In this document: positions 14,541 through 14,551 of the stretch, one piece after another | Layout of the letters: each line of letters opens with the position of its first letter | Numbering within the stretch: the stretch's first letter is position 1 | Source: WJMT01 sp964445575 | GTDB lineage: Bacteria; Acidobacteriota; Aminicenantia; Aminicenantales; Aminicenantaceae | Direction: 5' to 3' | Assembly: GCA_964445575.1 (NCBI GenBank) | Contig: CAYULB010000054.1 | Location: 1-14,551, forward strand | Length of the DNA stretch: 14,551 nucleotides | Made by a program: the position numbers and the translations under genes | The notes under the pieces: model-generated | Told to the model about the DNA's origin: nothing | Database searches by the model: none | The model's input: only the letters and a program-made list of their open reading frames with translations

Positions 14541-14551
14541 TTGATTTCTCA

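Overview
The window looks like a chromosomal stretch from a Gram-negative, uncultivated-type bacterium of the Acidobacteriota/Candidatus Aminicenantes kind. This is an inference. It rests on a GWxTD-domain/TPR protein paired with a carboxypeptidase-regulatory-domain/TPR protein, on many secreted proteins and lipoproteins with lipobox-like cysteines, on an outer-membrane barrel, and on moderate GC with AAGGAGG-type ribosome binding sites. There are no rRNA, tRNA or CRISPR features and no intact mobile element.

Layout. (1) 154-3146, plus strand: a two-gene overlapping operon of secreted TPR proteins, the first with a GWxTD domain. (2) 3178-3705, minus: a small outer-membrane beta-barrel protein whose predicted promoter carries a perfect 8-3-8 palindrome. 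(3) 3954-5903, minus: a compact operon of an unlisted 32-codon small ORF with a strong ribosome binding site, an ECF transporter S component, a class I SAM methyltransferase and an EcfT-type transmembrane protein. No ECF ATPase gene is present. A TTGACA promoter with an overlapping inverted repeat lies just upstream. (4) 6083-7039, plus: the N-terminal half of a GH127 (DUF1680) lipoprotein glycosidase that stops before the catalytic cysteine, so it is best read as a truncated gene. (5) 7082-9503, minus: a putative gluzincin metalloprotease lipoprotein followed 28 bp later by a class III PLP aminotransferase. (6) 9504-9918: a 415-bp gene-free stretch with a long hairpin and two REP-like small palindromes. 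(7) 9919-11385, plus: a secreted serine hydrolase of the class C beta-lactamase/esterase fold. (8) 11386-11539: a convergent spacer with a perfect 16-bp tandem duplication. (9) 11540-14434, minus: a large unrecognised secreted protein preceded by a PDZ-domain lipoprotein that has a well-formed sigma70-like promoter.

How the genes may work together. Most products are predicted to be exported: periplasmic TPR scaffolds, an outer-membrane barrel and lipoprotein enzymes. The best candidate for an undescribed system is the ECF cluster. There, a putative leader or micro-protein with its own ribosome binding site abuts an S component that has none, and the S component is followed by a coupled methyltransferase and an EcfT. 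The substrate is unknown, and an ATPase would have to come from elsewhere in the genome. The second candidate is the PDZ lipoprotein plus large secreted protein pair at the right end. Functional links within these clusters are inferred from gene order only.
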